A DNA stretch of 64,000 nucleotides from Streptomyces fagopyri (GCF_009498275.1 NZ_CP045643.1:7564001-7628000); one strand, 5' to 3'; positions 53,163 through 62,675 are shown, numbered from the stretch's first letter. Notes: generated from the sequence alone by a model not told the origin. A program made the numbers and translations.

Positions 53163-53357
53163 TCAGAACTTGATCCCGCCCAGGAGGCTCGCCAGGCTCT
53201 CGCCCCCGGCCTTGATGCTGGGCGCGATGGCCGTGCTGGCGAGGTAGAAGCCGAAGAGCGCGGACACCATGGCGTGCGACGCCTTGAGCCCGTCCTTGCG
53301 GAAAAAGAGGAAGACGATGATGCCGAGCAGGACGACGCCTGACATGGACAGAATCAT
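53163..53357 (-). CDS. smeA: SmeA-like small membrane protein
   Basis: 64 residues. It begins MILSMSGVVLLGIIVFLFFR with a first TM helix and has a second hydrophobic segment (SALFGFYLASTAIAPSI). Length and place, directly before sffA, match SmeA of S. coelicolor (63 aa), which localises to sporulation septa and recruits SffA. CAGGAGA precedes the ATG. Expression during sporulation is expected. Confidence 0.87.
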   Translation of the reverse strand: MILSMSGVVLLGIIVFLFFRKDGLKASHAMVSALFGFYLASTAIAPSIKAGGESLASLLGGIKF

Positions 53358-53796
53358 TTGTGCTCTCCTGGTTCGTGGGGACAGTCACCATGAGTTGTTC
53401 CAGGATCACAGGATGTATCCATACGATAAAAGGTGCAAATGGGTCGATTTCTTGTGATTTCACTCGATCGGCTGAGCTGTTCCGGTACGACGCGACGGGT
53501 CTGCCGACTCCCGTCGACTCCCGGTTTCTCCCGGTGGAATCGTGGTGATCCTTGCCTCGGCGGCGGCCGGTCATGTGCCGCCGGAGCCAGTACGCTGGCG
53601 ATTCACCCGTACGGCGCACAACCCGCTGCCGTACGAACCTGCGCATGACACTCCGCGCGTTGTCGTAGGCTCCCGCAGTCCGTGGGCGGTGGTTGTTGTC
53701 GTGACCGCTGCCGCTGTTGCCGTTGTCGCGGCTGTTGTCCTGTTGCCGTTGTGGCGATTCCTGTCGTTGTCGCCGTTGTGAGAGGTGGTCCGGCCG
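53358..53796. other. Divergent promoter region of smeA and the ankyrin gene
   Basis: 53400-53470 is markedly AT-richer than the surroundings and probably holds the smeA promoter. TAGGCT at 53666-53671 may be a -10 of the ankyrin gene. 53690-53781 is a run of imperfect GTTGTC/GCCGTT repeats. The open frame through it (53542-53781) would encode a hydrophobic Val/Ala tract, which I regard as a by-product of the repeats. Confidence 0.5.
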
Positions 53797-54189
53797 ATGA
53801 GTGAAGTCCCCGACCCCGAGGTCGTGGAGCTGGCGACCAAGATCTTCGATCTGGCACGCCGGGGCGAGACCGAGGCGCTGGTGGCGTACGTCGACGCGGG
53901 CGTCCCGGCCAACCTCACCAACGACCGCGGCGACTCCCTCGTGATGCTCGCCGCGTACCACGGTCACGCCGGGGCGGTGCGCGCCCTTCTGGAGCGCGGC
54001 GCCGAGGCCGACCGGATCAACGACCGGGGTCAGACGCCGCTCGCCGGGGCCGTCTTCAAGGGCGAGGAAGCGGTCATCCGCGCGCTCCTCGACAGCGGCG
54101 CCGATCCGGCCGCCGGCACCCCCTCGGCCGTCGACACGGCCCGGATGTTCGGCAGGACAGAACTGCTCGAACTGTTCGGCGCGCACTGA
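53797..54189 (+). CDS. Ankyrin-repeat protein
   Basis: 130 residues with about three ankyrin repeats (NDRGDSLVMLAAYHGHAGAV, NDRGQTPLAGAVFKGEEAVI). No catalytic domain. It is a cytoplasmic adaptor of unknown partner. The ATG at 53797 fits better than a GTG at 53785. Confidence 0.87.
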   Translation: MSEVPDPEVVELATKIFDLARRGETEALVAYVDAGVPANLTNDRGDSLVMLAAYHGHAGAVRALLERGAEADRINDRGQTPLAGAVFKGEEAVIRALLDSGADPAAGTPSAVDTARMFGRTELLELFGAH

Positions 54190-54489
54190 CCCGGCCACGC
54201 TGACCAGGCACGACACGGAAAACGGGGGAGGCGGAACGGGGCCGCCGGAAATACGGTCGCGGCAGGAAGAACTGCCGAGTCATCATGACGTCGTGATTCA
54301 CGGACGCGATGGCTGGGCAGGTGTTGCCGCACCGCGCGGGCCGTGACTCGGCCCGCATGGGCCACCGACGAGAGGCAGAGGAAGATGGTCTACAGCAAGC
54401 AAGAAACGGCGGACGCTCCGACGTGTTGTCACGCGGCCAGGTAATGCAGGTTCCCGGTTGCGTCGACGCTTGATGTGAGGCTGTTTCCC
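54190..54489. other. Gap with palindrome and hairpin
   Basis: 300 bp without a gene. ATCATGACGTCGTGAT (54282-54297) is a near-perfect palindrome around GACGTC. GCGGGCCG-tgact-CGGCCCGC (54336-54356) is a perfect 8-bp stem, perhaps a terminator of the ankyrin gene. GGCAG-gaagaa-CTGCC (54261-54276) is a smaller hairpin. Confidence 0.55.
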
Positions 54490-55908
54490 ATGTTCGATCC
54501 GGTCATAGCGCCCAGCGGAACGCTGCTCGGCCTGCTCCAGAGGGGCCGCGGCGACGGCACGCTGCACGCGCTCACCGCACCGCGGGCCGAGGCGCTCGCG
54601 GCACTGAACCACTGTGTGCTGAGTGATCCCCGCCACGACTGGCAGGTGGAGAACCGCTCCCTGTACTACGCCCGTCTCTTCCTCGATCTGAGCGGTGAGC
54701 TCGACGAGATCGAGCGGCACCTCTTCGACGCCGAGGACATCCTCGACGACTGCGAGTCACGCACGGGGCTCGCCCTCGCGGTCCTCGGGCACCTCGCCTC
54801 GTACGGCAGGCGGGACGCCCTGGAGCTGCTGCGCGCGTACGCCGCCTCGGGCACCAACTGGGCCTGGGCCCTGGACGAGCTGGCCCTGCGCGACGACGAC
54901 GCGGGCCTGCGGGCCCTCGCCGAGCCCGTGCTCGCCCGCTTCCCGGCCGACCCGGAGGGCGAGGCCGCGCTCGCCGCCCAGGTCCGCGACGCCTTCGAGC
55001 CCCGGCCCTGGCGGCTGTGGGCCGACGATCCCCGCGCGGCGATCGGCGCCCGCGTGCGCGCGGCCCAGGAGCAGGGCTCCTTCGACCGGTGGCAACGCCA
55101 GATGCGGCCGGCCGGTCCCCGCCCGGGATGGAGCGTACGAGCCGTGTTCGAGTGGGCGCAGCAGGGCCTGGACCGCGGAGCCGCACTCCATGTGCCGGCC
55201 GCGCGCTGTCTCACGGCCGTCGCGGCCCCCGAGGACCGGCCCGAGATCGTCGAGGCCGCCCGTGCCGGCGGCGACGGGGCCCGGTGCACCGCTCTGCGCT
55301 ATCTCGCCGACAGCAACGATCCGGACGCCCTGGCGCTGATCGAGGCCGCCGTCGGCGACGGCACGGAGGCGGTCGCGGAGGCCGCCGTCGACGCGTTCGA
55401 ACGCATGCGCAGTGTCGCCGCCGTCGACCGGGCCCGCGGCTGGGCGCACCGGCCCGACGCCCTGGGCGCCGCCGCGGGCCGGATGCTCGCCTGTCGCGGC
55501 GGCACCAAGGACAGCGAGCTGGTCCTGGGCGCGCTGCGGGAGGCCGTACGGGGCGAAGGTCCCGACGCGCCGACGCTGTGGACCCTGGTGGACGGCGCCG
55601 GGCGGCTCGGCATCGTCTGCGCGGCCCCCGTACTGCGGCACATCTACCGCGAAACGGCCTCGTCCCATCTGCGCGGGCGAGCCGCCCGTGCACTCGCCGC
55701 CACCGATCCCTCCTTCCCCGCGGGCTTCGCCGTCGAGTGCCTGTGGGACTGCGAGGAGTCGACCCGCGAAGTGGCCGCGCGACACGCCGAGACGGGTGAC
55801 GCCCGCGTCGTGGATCAGCTGCGCCGGCTCGCGTCGGATCCGGCCGAGGAGGCGGAGGTCCAGACAGCCGTACGCAGCCGGATCGGGCCCGACGCACCCG
55901 CCGTATGA
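54490..55908 (+). CDS. HEAT-repeat protein
   Basis: 472 residues made of helical pairs with HEAT character (LAVLGHLASYGRRDALELLR, VAEAAVDAFERMRSVAAVDR). It has no membrane span. Probably a scaffold; its partners are unknown. The ATG at 54490 has GAGG 9 bp upstream; an in-frame GTG at 54475 is less likely. Confidence 0.85.
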   Translation: MFDPVIAPSGTLLGLLQRGRGDGTLHALTAPRAEALAALNHCVLSDPRHDWQVENRSLYYARLFLDLSGELDEIERHLFDAEDILDDCESRTGLALAVLGHLASYGRRDALELLRAYAASGTNWAWALDELALRDDDAGLRALAEPVLARFPADPEGEAALAAQVRDAFEPRPWRLWADDPRAAIGARVRAAQEQGSFDRWQRQMRPAGPRPGWSVRAVFEWAQQGLDRGAALHVPAARCLTAVAAPEDRPEIVEAARAGGDGARCTALRYLADSNDPDALALIEAAVGDGTEAVAEAAVDAFERMRSVAAVDRARGWAHRPDALGAAAGRMLACRGGTKDSELVLGALREAVRGEGPDAPTLWTLVDGAGRLGIVCAAPVLRHIYRETASSHLRGRAARALAATDPSFPAGFAVECLWDCEESTREVAARHAETGDARVVDQLRRLASDPAEEAEVQTAVRSRIGPDAPAV

Positions 55909-56047
55909 ACGAGAAGTGACCCGGGGGTCAGGAGGGCATGGCCGTCGGCTGACCTGGACAGGTGTGCGAGACAACGCTCACGGGGCGTTCCCCGGCAGGA
56001 AAGATCCACGTTGACGCGGCCACGTCCAGCACGGCGAGAACACGGGT

Positions 56048-57211
56048 ATGCGTGTCGTCATCGTGACCGAATCCTTTCCCCCCGATGTGAACGGCGTGGC
56101 CCACTGCGCGCTCCAGACCGCCCGGCACCTCGTCGATCGCGGTCACGCTCCCCTTGTCGTCGCTCCGGCCACCTCCCCCAAGTTCGCGGCATCGTTCGAA
56201 CCGGGTGGTGCCCCCGTCGGGGGCGGGCCCGACTCCCTCGCGCCGTGTCCCGTCGTCCGTGTCCCCTCCCTCCCGCTCCCGGGCTACCCCCAGGTCCGTG
56301 TCGCCCTCCCCAGCCGACGCGTCGCCGCCGCGCTCGTCGAACACCGCGCGGACGTCGTCCACCTGGCCAGCCCCTTCATCCTCGGCGTCCGCGGCATGGC
56401 GGCCGCCGCCAAGCTCGGCATCCCCGCCGTGGCCGTCTACCAGACCGACCTGGCCGGATACGCCCGTACGTACATGGGTGCCGGCGAAGCCACCGCCTGG
56501 CGGCGCATCCGCTCCGTCCACACCGCCGCCGACCGGACGCTCGCCCCTTCCAGCGCGGCCCTGCACGACCTGGAGGCGCACGGTGTGCCCCGGGTACGGC
56601 TGTGGCCGCGCGGGGTGGACACCGTCCGCTTCCGTCCCGAACACCGGGACGAGGCGCTCCGGCGTGAACTGGCGCCGAACGGCGAGCTGATCGTCGGCTA
56701 CGTAGGCCGGCTCGCCCCCGAGAAGCAGGTCGAACTGCTCGCCGGAGTCTGCGGCCTGGACGGCGTACGCGTCGTGGTCGTGGGTGACGGGCCCAGCGAG
56801 ACGTCACTGCGCGAGGCGCTGCCCGGCGCCGTCTTCCTCGGGCGGCGCACCGGCGACGAACTCGCCCGGATCTTCGCCTCCCTGGACGTCTTCGCGCACA
56901 CCGGCCCCTTCGAGACCTTCTGCCAGACCGTGCAGGAGGCCATGGCCAGCGGGGTCCCCGTCGTCGCGCCCGCCGCGGGCGGACCGCTGGACCTGGTGGC
57001 ACACGGCCGGACGGGCCTGCTGGTGCCGCCCCGCGACGCGGCCGCGGTGCGCGACGCCGTGGCGGCCCTGGCGGCCGATCCGGCCCGCCGGGCCGACTAC
57101 GGCGCCGCCGGGCGCGCCACCGTCGAGGGCCGCACCTGGGCCGCCGTCGGTGACCAGCTCATCGGCCACTACGCCGAGGTGCTCTCCGCGCGGACGGTGG
57201 TGGCGGCATGA
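56048..57211 (+). CDS. GT4-family glycosyltransferase (MgtA/PimB-like)
   Basis: 387 residues. It starts RVVIVTESFPPDVNGVAHCA. VGYVGRLAPEKQVELLAGVC and GPFETFCQTVQEAMASGVPV (the EX7E donor site) are typical GT4 marks. It resembles GDP-mannose-dependent mannosyltransferases of actinobacterial lipoglycan synthesis (MgtA/PimB group). Coupled by ATGA to the next glycosyltransferase. Confidence 0.87.
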   Translation: MRVVIVTESFPPDVNGVAHCALQTARHLVDRGHAPLVVAPATSPKFAASFEPGGAPVGGGPDSLAPCPVVRVPSLPLPGYPQVRVALPSRRVAAALVEHRADVVHLASPFILGVRGMAAAAKLGIPAVAVYQTDLAGYARTYMGAGEATAWRRIRSVHTAADRTLAPSSAALHDLEAHGVPRVRLWPRGVDTVRFRPEHRDEALRRELAPNGELIVGYVGRLAPEKQVELLAGVCGLDGVRVVVVGDGPSETSLREALPGAVFLGRRTGDELARIFASLDVFAHTGPFETFCQTVQEAMASGVPVVAPAAGGPLDLVAHGRTGLLVPPRDAAAVRDAVAALAADPARRADYGAAGRATVEGRTWAAVGDQLIGHYAEVLSARTVVAA

Positions 57212-58362
57212 GTCTGCGCATCGTGCGGCTGGCCAACTTCGTGGCTCCCGCCTCCGGAGGCCTGCGCACCGCCCTGCGGGAACTCGGCACCGGCTACCGG
57301 GCCGCCGGCCACGAGCCGGTGCTGGTCGTCCCCGGTGAGCGGGTGAGCGACACCGAGACCGAGCAGGGACGGGTCATCACACTGCCCGGACCGCTGCTGC
57401 CCGGCACCGGCGGCTATCGCGTGCTCACGGACAAGAAGCGCGTCGCCCGCCTCCTGGAGTCCCTCGCCCCCGACCGGCTCGAGGTCTCCGACCGGACCAC
57501 CCTGCGCTGGACCGGGGTCTGGGCGCGGCGGGCCCGGGTGCCCGCCGTGATGGTCTCCCACGAGACCGCCGACGGCGTGCTGCGTACCTGGGGGCTCTCC
57601 GAGGCGATGGCCCGCAGGACGGCCGACGCCCTCAACACCCGTACGGCGCACTCCTACGCGCGGGTCGTGTGCACGACGGAGTTCGCGGAGCGCGAGTTCG
57701 TGCGCATCGGCGCCCGCAATGTCGTACGGGCACCGCTGGGCGTCGATCTGGCCGGGCGGCATCCCGCGCTGAGGGATCCCGCGATACGTGACCTTCACGC
57801 GCGCGCGGACGAGGTCCTGCTGGTCATGTGCTCCCGGCTGTCCGTCGAGAAGCGGCCCGGTACGGCACTCGACGCGCTGGAGGCACTGCTGCGGCGGGGG
57901 GAGCGGGCCGTGCTCGTCGTCGCGGGGGACGGACCGCTGCGGGCCCGGCTCGAACAGCGGGCCGCCGAGCGCCGGCTGCCCGTCACCTTCCTCGGGCATG
58001 TCGCCGACCGCGCGCTGCTCGGCGCGCTGCAGGCATCGGCGGACGTGTGCCTGGCGCCGGGGCCCGCCGAGACGTTCGGGCTCGCCGCCCTGGAGGCGAT
58101 GGCCTGCGGCACCCCCGTGGTCGCCAGCGCGCTGTCCGCGCTGCCCGAGATCGTCGGGTCCGCCGGGGCCACCGCCGCCGACAGCGGTGACTCCTTCGCG
58201 GACGCGGTGCGGCTGCTCCTGGGGCGTCCCGAGACCGAGCGCCGGGAAGCGGCACGCGCGCGTGCCGAGTGCTTCGGCTGGGACACCGCGGTCAAGGCCT
58301 TCCTCGCGGCGCACGACGCGCCCGCCGAGGTGCGGCCCCGCCTTCAGGAGGGCGTCGGATGA
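57208..58362 (+). CDS. GT4-family glycosyltransferase, second
   Basis: 384 residues. RLANFVAPASGGLRTALREL is the acceptor-side start; VMCSRLSVEKRPGTALDALE and AETFGLAALEAMACGTPVVA (EX7E) are the donor-side blocks. It overlaps the first GT by 4 bp and the SGNH gene by 4 bp, so three proteins are made from one coupled mRNA. Confidence 0.87.
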   Translation: MSLRIVRLANFVAPASGGLRTALRELGTGYRAAGHEPVLVVPGERVSDTETEQGRVITLPGPLLPGTGGYRVLTDKKRVARLLESLAPDRLEVSDRTTLRWTGVWARRARVPAVMVSHETADGVLRTWGLSEAMARRTADALNTRTAHSYARVVCTTEFAEREFVRIGARNVVRAPLGVDLAGRHPALRDPAIRDLHARADEVLLVMCSRLSVEKRPGTALDALEALLRRGERAVLVVAGDGPLRARLEQRAAERRLPVTFLGHVADRALLGALQASADVCLAPGPAETFGLAALEAMACGTPVVASALSALPEIVGSAGATAADSGDSFADAVRLLLGRPETERREAARARAECFGWDTAVKAFLAAHDAPAEVRPRLQEGVG

Positions 58363-59417
58363 GACCCCTCCGTTTCGTGGCCCTCGGAGACTCGCTGACC
58401 GAGGGCGTGGGCGACCCCGTGGGAGAGGCCTGGCGGGGCTGGGCGGCACTGCTCGCCGACGGGCTTGCGGGCGGAGTGCCCGAGGGGGTGCCGGACGGGG
58501 TGTCCGAAGGGACGCCGGGGGTGCCCGTAGGGGCCCCTGCCGGGCTCGGACGCGGGTCGGACGGGGGGTTCGCCGCCGGGGCGGCAGGTGGGCCGTCGGG
58601 CGGGTTCACCGGCGGGACGGCCGGTGGGCCGGGCGACGGGACTTCGGGACGGGCCGTCGGCGGGCCGTCCGAAGGCCCCGGCGCGTCCGTCGAGTTCACC
58701 AACCTCGCGGTGAGCGGCGCCCAGACGCGCGACGTCCTGGAACGGCAGACGCCCAAGGCGCTGGCGCTGCGCCCGGACGTGGTGTCCGTCGTGATCGGGG
58801 TGAACGACACCCTGCGGTGCACCTTCGACATCCACGCCGTGGCCGCCCGGCTCGACGAGGTGTACGCGGCCTTCCGAGATCAGGGTGCCGTGCTCCTGAC
58901 GGCCTGTCTGCCGGATCCCGGTGCGATGCTCGGACTGCCGGGGTCGCTCGCCCGTCCGCTGGCCCGGCGCCAGCGGGCCGTGAACGCGGTCGTGCACGCG
59001 CTGTCCGAGCGCTACGGGGCGGTGCACGTGCACGCGGCGGAGGGCGCCTGGCTGACGGACCGCGAGCTGTGGAGCGCGGACCGGCTGCATCCTGGGGAGC
59101 GCGGGCACCGGCAGCTCGCCCTGCGCTTCCACGCGCCCCTCGCGCTACGGGGCGTCGCCACCGGGCCCGCCCCGTCGGCCGAGCCCGAGTTCCCCGCGCC
59201 GACCCGTTCGGCGAGCCTGTGGTGGCTGGCCACCGCGGGGACGGGATGGGTGGCCCGGCGGTGCACCGATCTGTTGCCGCAACTGCTCACGCTGGCCGCC
59301 GCCGAGGTCCGTCACCGGGCACGCGGCACCAGCGCCCGGCTCGACCTCGGCGCCTCGCACGCCGTGGCCTCCGCGCTGGCCGCGCTGTCGGGGGGCGAAC
59401 AGCCGGACGCCGCATGA
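58359..59417 (+). CDS. SGNH/GDSL hydrolase with Gly-rich insertion
   Basis: 352 residues. GDSLTEGVGDPVGEAWRGW is block I with the nucleophile Ser; VVSVVIGVNDTLR carries the block III Asn; DRLHPGERGHRQ is block V with the Asp/His pair. Between blocks I and II, residues ~36-108 are a Gly/Pro/Ala/Ser-rich repeat tract not usual in the family. No signal peptide. It may deacylate the lipid or sugar product of the two GT neighbours. Confidence 0.85.
   Translation: MRPLRFVALGDSLTEGVGDPVGEAWRGWAALLADGLAGGVPEGVPDGVSEGTPGVPVGAPAGLGRGSDGGFAAGAAGGPSGGFTGGTAGGPGDGTSGRAVGGPSEGPGASVEFTNLAVSGAQTRDVLERQTPKALALRPDVVSVVIGVNDTLRCTFDIHAVAARLDEVYAAFRDQGAVLLTACLPDPGAMLGLPGSLARPLARRQRAVNAVVHALSERYGAVHVHAAEGAWLTDRELWSADRLHPGERGHRQLALRFHAPLALRGVATGPAPSAEPEFPAPTRSASLWWLATAGTGWVARRCTDLLPQLLTLAAAEVRHRARGTSARLDLGASHAVASALAALSGGEQPDAA
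58464..58682 (+). repeat. In-frame G-rich repeat within the SGNH gene
   Basis: About 220 bp of 'gggg...' units such as GGGCGG-AC / GCCGG-TGGGCC encoding the Gly-rich insertion. The frame is kept throughout. Confidence 0.75.
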
Positions 59418-59442
59418 GGAGGAGCGGCGGCCCGTCGGCCCC

Positions 59443-60312
59443 TCAGCGGCGGCGTACGGCCAGGAAACGGACCGGCGTTCCGGCGACCGCCTGAGCGGCC
59501 GCGGAGAGGTCGGCCGTGACGGCCACCGCGATCACCGGGTACCCCCCGGTGGTCGGATGGTCGGCGAGGAACACCACCGGCCTGCCGTCGGGCGGCACCT
59601 GCACGGCACCCAGGACCATGCCCTCACTGGGGAGTTCGCCGGAAACGGCCCTCTCCAGAGAGGGCCCTTCCGTACGCAGCCCGATGCGGTTGCTCGCCGA
59701 GGACACCCGGTAGCCGGCCGTCGTCAGCGTGCGCAGGGCACCGGCGGTGAACCAGTCGTCGCGCGGCCCCGGTGTCACCCGCAGGACGAGCTCGGCGGGC
59801 GGACCCGGGTGCGGAACCACGTCCACGCGCGCGGGCACGTCGCCGGGGTCGCCCAGCGGCAGCACCGCACCGTCCGTGAGGGGCGGCGGGCCCAGGCCCG
59901 AGAGGAGGTCCGTGGAGCGGCTGCCGAGGACCGGGTCCACGGCGACTCCGCCGGACACGGCCACATAGGTGCGCAGTCCCGCGCGGGCGGCGCCGACGTC
60001 CAGCAGCGCCCCGGCGGGGACACGCACCGGCGCGCCCCAGGGCGCCGGCCGTCCGTCCACCGTGACCGGGCAGGGCGCGCCCGCGACGGCCACGGTGACC
60101 GCGGAACGCGGACGCACGGCGCAGCCGTCGAGGGTGGTCTCCAGGACGGCCGCCTCGACGGGATTGCCGACGAGACGGTTGACCAGCGCCGCCGCGGGCG
60201 CGTCCAGCGCGCCGGAGCGGGGGACACCGAGATGCGCGTGGCCGGGGCGGCCCCGGTCCTGGACGGTGGTCAGGGCCCCGGCGCGCACGACGGCCAGGGC
60301 CCGGTCGGTCAT
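59443..60312 (-). CDS. pxpC: 5-oxoprolinase subunit C (biotin-dependent carboxyltransferase domain)
   Basis: 289 residues (KipA type). GALTTVQDRGRPGHAHLGVP, SASNRIGLRTEG and GMVLGAVQVPPDGRPVVFLA fit PxpC. With PxpA and PxpB it opens 5-oxo-L-proline to glutamate at the cost of ATP. The start overlaps pxpB (ATGA). It is the last gene of the operon. Confidence 0.93.
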   Translation of the reverse strand: MTDRALAVVRAGALTTVQDRGRPGHAHLGVPRSGALDAPAAALVNRLVGNPVEAAVLETTLDGCAVRPRSAVTVAVAGAPCPVTVDGRPAPWGAPVRVPAGALLDVGAARAGLRTYVAVSGGVAVDPVLGSRSTDLLSGLGPPPLTDGAVLPLGDPGDVPARVDVVPHPGPPAELVLRVTPGPRDDWFTAGALRTLTTAGYRVSSASNRIGLRTEGPSLERAVSGELPSEGMVLGAVQVPPDGRPVVFLADHPTTGGYPVIAVAVTADLSAAAQAVAGTPVRFLAVRRR

Positions 60313-60926
60313 CAGCACTCCGCCGCTGCGAACCGGACCCGGGTGCCCGGGGCGAGCAGCGCGGCCGGCACCCGCGTGTGGTCCCACAGCACCGCGTCCG
60401 TGGTGCCGATCAGCTGCCAGCCGCCCGGCGACGAGCGCGGGTACACGCCCGTGTAGGGGCCCGCGAGGGCGACGGAACCCGCCGGGACCGAGGTACGCGG
60501 AGTCGCCCGGCGCGGCACGTCGTACCGGGAGGGCAACCCGGTGAGGTAGCCGAATCCGGGTGCGAACCCGCAGAAGGCGACACGGAACTCGGCCGCCGTG
60601 TGGATCGTCGCCACCTCGTGCTCCGGAACTCCCCACCGCGCCGCGACGTCGGCCAGGTCGGGGCCGTCGTAGCGCACGAGGATCTCGATCGCGCCGCCCG
60701 TGCGCGCGGGCAGCGGGGGGATGTCCCACCCGGGGATGCGTGACGCCAGGCGCACCGGGTCGTCCAGGCCGTCCAGCAGGACCGTACGGGCCGCCGGGAC
60801 GATCTCCCGGACGGAGAGGGAACCCTCCGACCGGCGGCGCAGCAGTTCGGCGTGCAGGGCCTGGGCCTCCTCGCCGGAGGCGACCTCGACGAGCAGGGCG
60901 TGTTCCCCGACCGGCAACGCCCTCAT
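60312..60926 (-). CDS. pxpB: 5-oxoprolinase subunit B
   Basis: 204 residues (KipI type). VAFCGFAPGFGYLTGLP and SVALAGPYTGVYPRSSPGGW are the family blocks. It overlaps pxpA by 4 bp and pxpC by 1 bp, so subunits should be made in equal amounts. Confidence 0.93.
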   Translation of the reverse strand: MRALPVGEHALLVEVASGEEAQALHAELLRRRSEGSLSVREIVPAARTVLLDGLDDPVRLASRIPGWDIPPLPARTGGAIEILVRYDGPDLADVAARWGVPEHEVATIHTAAEFRVAFCGFAPGFGYLTGLPSRYDVPRRATPRTSVPAGSVALAGPYTGVYPRSSPGGWQLIGTTDAVLWDHTRVPAALLAPGTRVRFAAAEC

Positions 60927-61681
60927 ACGAAGGGCTCCACACGGATGCCCGAGGACTCCAGACGCGCGCGGACCCGGCGCGCCAGCTCCACCGCGCCCGG
61001 GGTGTCCCCGTGCAGGCACAGCGAGCGGGCGCGGACCGCGACCCGCTCCCCGGTGTCGGACGTCACCGTGCCGGAGCGGGCCAGGCCGAGCGAGCGTTCG
61101 ACGACCTCCTCGGCGTCCGTGATCACCGCGCCGTCGCGGGTACGCGGTACGAGGGTTCCCTCGGCGGTGTAGGCGCGGTCCGCGAACGCCTCCGTGACCG
61201 TGGGCAGTCCGGCCCGCTCCGCCAGCTTCAGGAAGCGGGAGGACGGCAGACCGAGGACGGGCAGTGCGGCGCCCGTGAGCAGGACGCCGTCGACGACCGC
61301 GGCCGCCTGCTCCTCGTCGCGCACGATCCGGTTGTAGAGCGCCCCGTGCGGCTTCACGTAGGCCACGCGCGCGCCCGCCGCGCGCGCGAAGACCTCCAGG
61401 GCGCCGATCTGGTAGGCCACTTCGGCCGTCAGCTCGTCGGACGGCACGTCCATCGCGCGCCGCCCGAAACCCGCCAGGTCGCGATAGGAGACCTGGGCGC
61501 CGATCCGTACGCCGCGTTCGGCCGCCAGCTCGCACACCCGCCGCATGGTCACCGCGTCGCCGGCGTGGAATCCGCAGGCCACGTTGGCGCTGGTGACGAC
61601 GGACAGCAACCGCTCGTCGTCGGTCAGCCGCCAGCGGCCGAAGCCCTCGCCGAGGTCGGCGTTGAGATCGATCGGGGTCAT
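60923..61681 (-). CDS. pxpA: 5-oxoprolinase subunit A
   Basis: 252 residues (LamB/YcsF type). The N-terminal DLNADLGEGFGRW, NVACGFHAGD and VAYVKPHGALYNR are the metal and catalytic blocks. The ATG at 61681 sets these at the family position. Confidence 0.94.
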   Translation of the reverse strand: MTPIDLNADLGEGFGRWRLTDDERLLSVVTSANVACGFHAGDAVTMRRVCELAAERGVRIGAQVSYRDLAGFGRRAMDVPSDELTAEVAYQIGALEVFARAAGARVAYVKPHGALYNRIVRDEEQAAAVVDGVLLTGAALPVLGLPSSRFLKLAERAGLPTVTEAFADRAYTAEGTLVPRTRDGAVITDAEEVVERSLGLARSGTVTSDTGERVAVRARSLCLHGDTPGAVELARRVRARLESSGIRVEPFV

Positions 61682-61709
61682 GGGACGCAGTCTCTCCTCT
61701 CCGGCCGCT

Positions 61710-62675
61710 TCAGGCCACGCGGTACTGGTCGTCACGGGCGTCGGTGAGGAACATCTGTCCGGGCGCGTGGGTGATCGCGAACGGCGGGCGGGACGCCATC
61801 ACGGCCGCCTGAGGAGTCACCCCGCAGGCCCAGAACACCGGGATGTCGTCCGGTTCGGCGTCCACCGCGTCCCCGAAGTCGGGGTGCGCGAGACTGCGGA
61901 TGCCCAGCCCGGAGGGTTCCCCGCAGTGCACGGGGCTGCCGTGCACCGCGGGCATGAGGCTGCTCTCCCGGATCGCCGCGGCCAGGTGTTCGGGCGGGAC
62001 CGGGCGCATCGACACCACCATGGGGCCGTGCAGCCGCCCGGCCGGCCGGCACCGGCGCGCGGTCACGTACATGGAGACGTTGCGGCCCTGTTCGATGTGG
62101 CGCAGGGGCACGCCCGCCTCGGTGAGCGCCCACTCGAAGGTGAAACTGCATCCGATCAGGAACGAGACCAGGTCGTCACGCCAGCGGTCGACGACGTCCG
62201 TGGGCTCGTCCACCAACTCGCCGTGCTCCCACACCCGGTAGCGCGGCAGATCGGTGCGCAGGTCCGCGCCCTCGGCGAGCGGGGTGGTCCAGGAGCCCGC
62301 GTCGGTGACGTCGAGGACCGGGCAGGGTCCGGGGTTGCGCTGGCAGAACAGCAGCATGTCGTACGCCCAGTCGGCGGGAACCGAGATCAGGTTGGCCTGG
62401 GTGTGCCCTGCGGCGATCCCGGCCGTCGGGCCGGACACGCCCGAACGGAACCTGGCGCGCGCCGTTTTGGGGGTCCACGCGCGCGCGTGCTCGCCGAGCG
62501 GGTGCAACGGGCCCTCCTGGGAGGTGTGTTGTGCGGGGGCCGCGGAGGTGGCGGGGGCTGGAGGAGCCGCCGGGCACGCGGCGGCCGCTGAGTCGGCGGA
62601 CGGGGCGGACGGGGCGGACGGGGTGGACGAGACGGACGGGGCGGACAAGGAGGACGGGGAAACCACGTACGTCAC
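61710..62675 (-). CDS. YcsI/D-glutamate cyclase-family protein (DUF1445)
   Basis: 321 residues. Residues 1-45 are a Ser/Ala/Pro-rich repeat tract absent from most relatives. The conserved part follows: [28 protein letters not shown] and [20 protein letters not shown]. YcsI/DUF1445 proteins lie in pxp operons; mammalian relatives convert D-glutamate to 5-oxo-D-proline, so this enzyme likely acts on related 5-oxoproline chemistry. The GTG overlaps the MFS stop (GTGA). AAAGGAA precedes it. Confidence 0.85.
   Translation of the reverse strand: MTYVVSPSSLSAPSVSSTPSAPSAPSADSAAAACPAAPPAPATSAAPAQHTSQEGPLHPLGEHARAWTPKTARARFRSGVSGPTAGIAAGHTQANLISVPADWAYDMLLFCQRNPGPCPVLDVTDAGSWTTPLAEGADLRTDLPRYRVWEHGELVDEPTDVVDRWRDDLVSFLIGCSFTFEWALTEAGVPLRHIEQGRNVSMYVTARRCRPAGRLHGPMVVSMRPVPPEHLAAAIRESSLMPAVHGSPVHCGEPSGLGIRSLAHPDFGDAVDAEPDDIPVFWACGVTPQAAVMASRPPFAITHAPGQMFLTDARDDQYRVA

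Noticed and set aside
53542..53781. 79-codon frame with a hydrophobic Val/Ala tail
   Set aside because: The hydrophobicity comes from GTTGTC/GCCGTT repeats; no ribosome binding site and no conserved feature.
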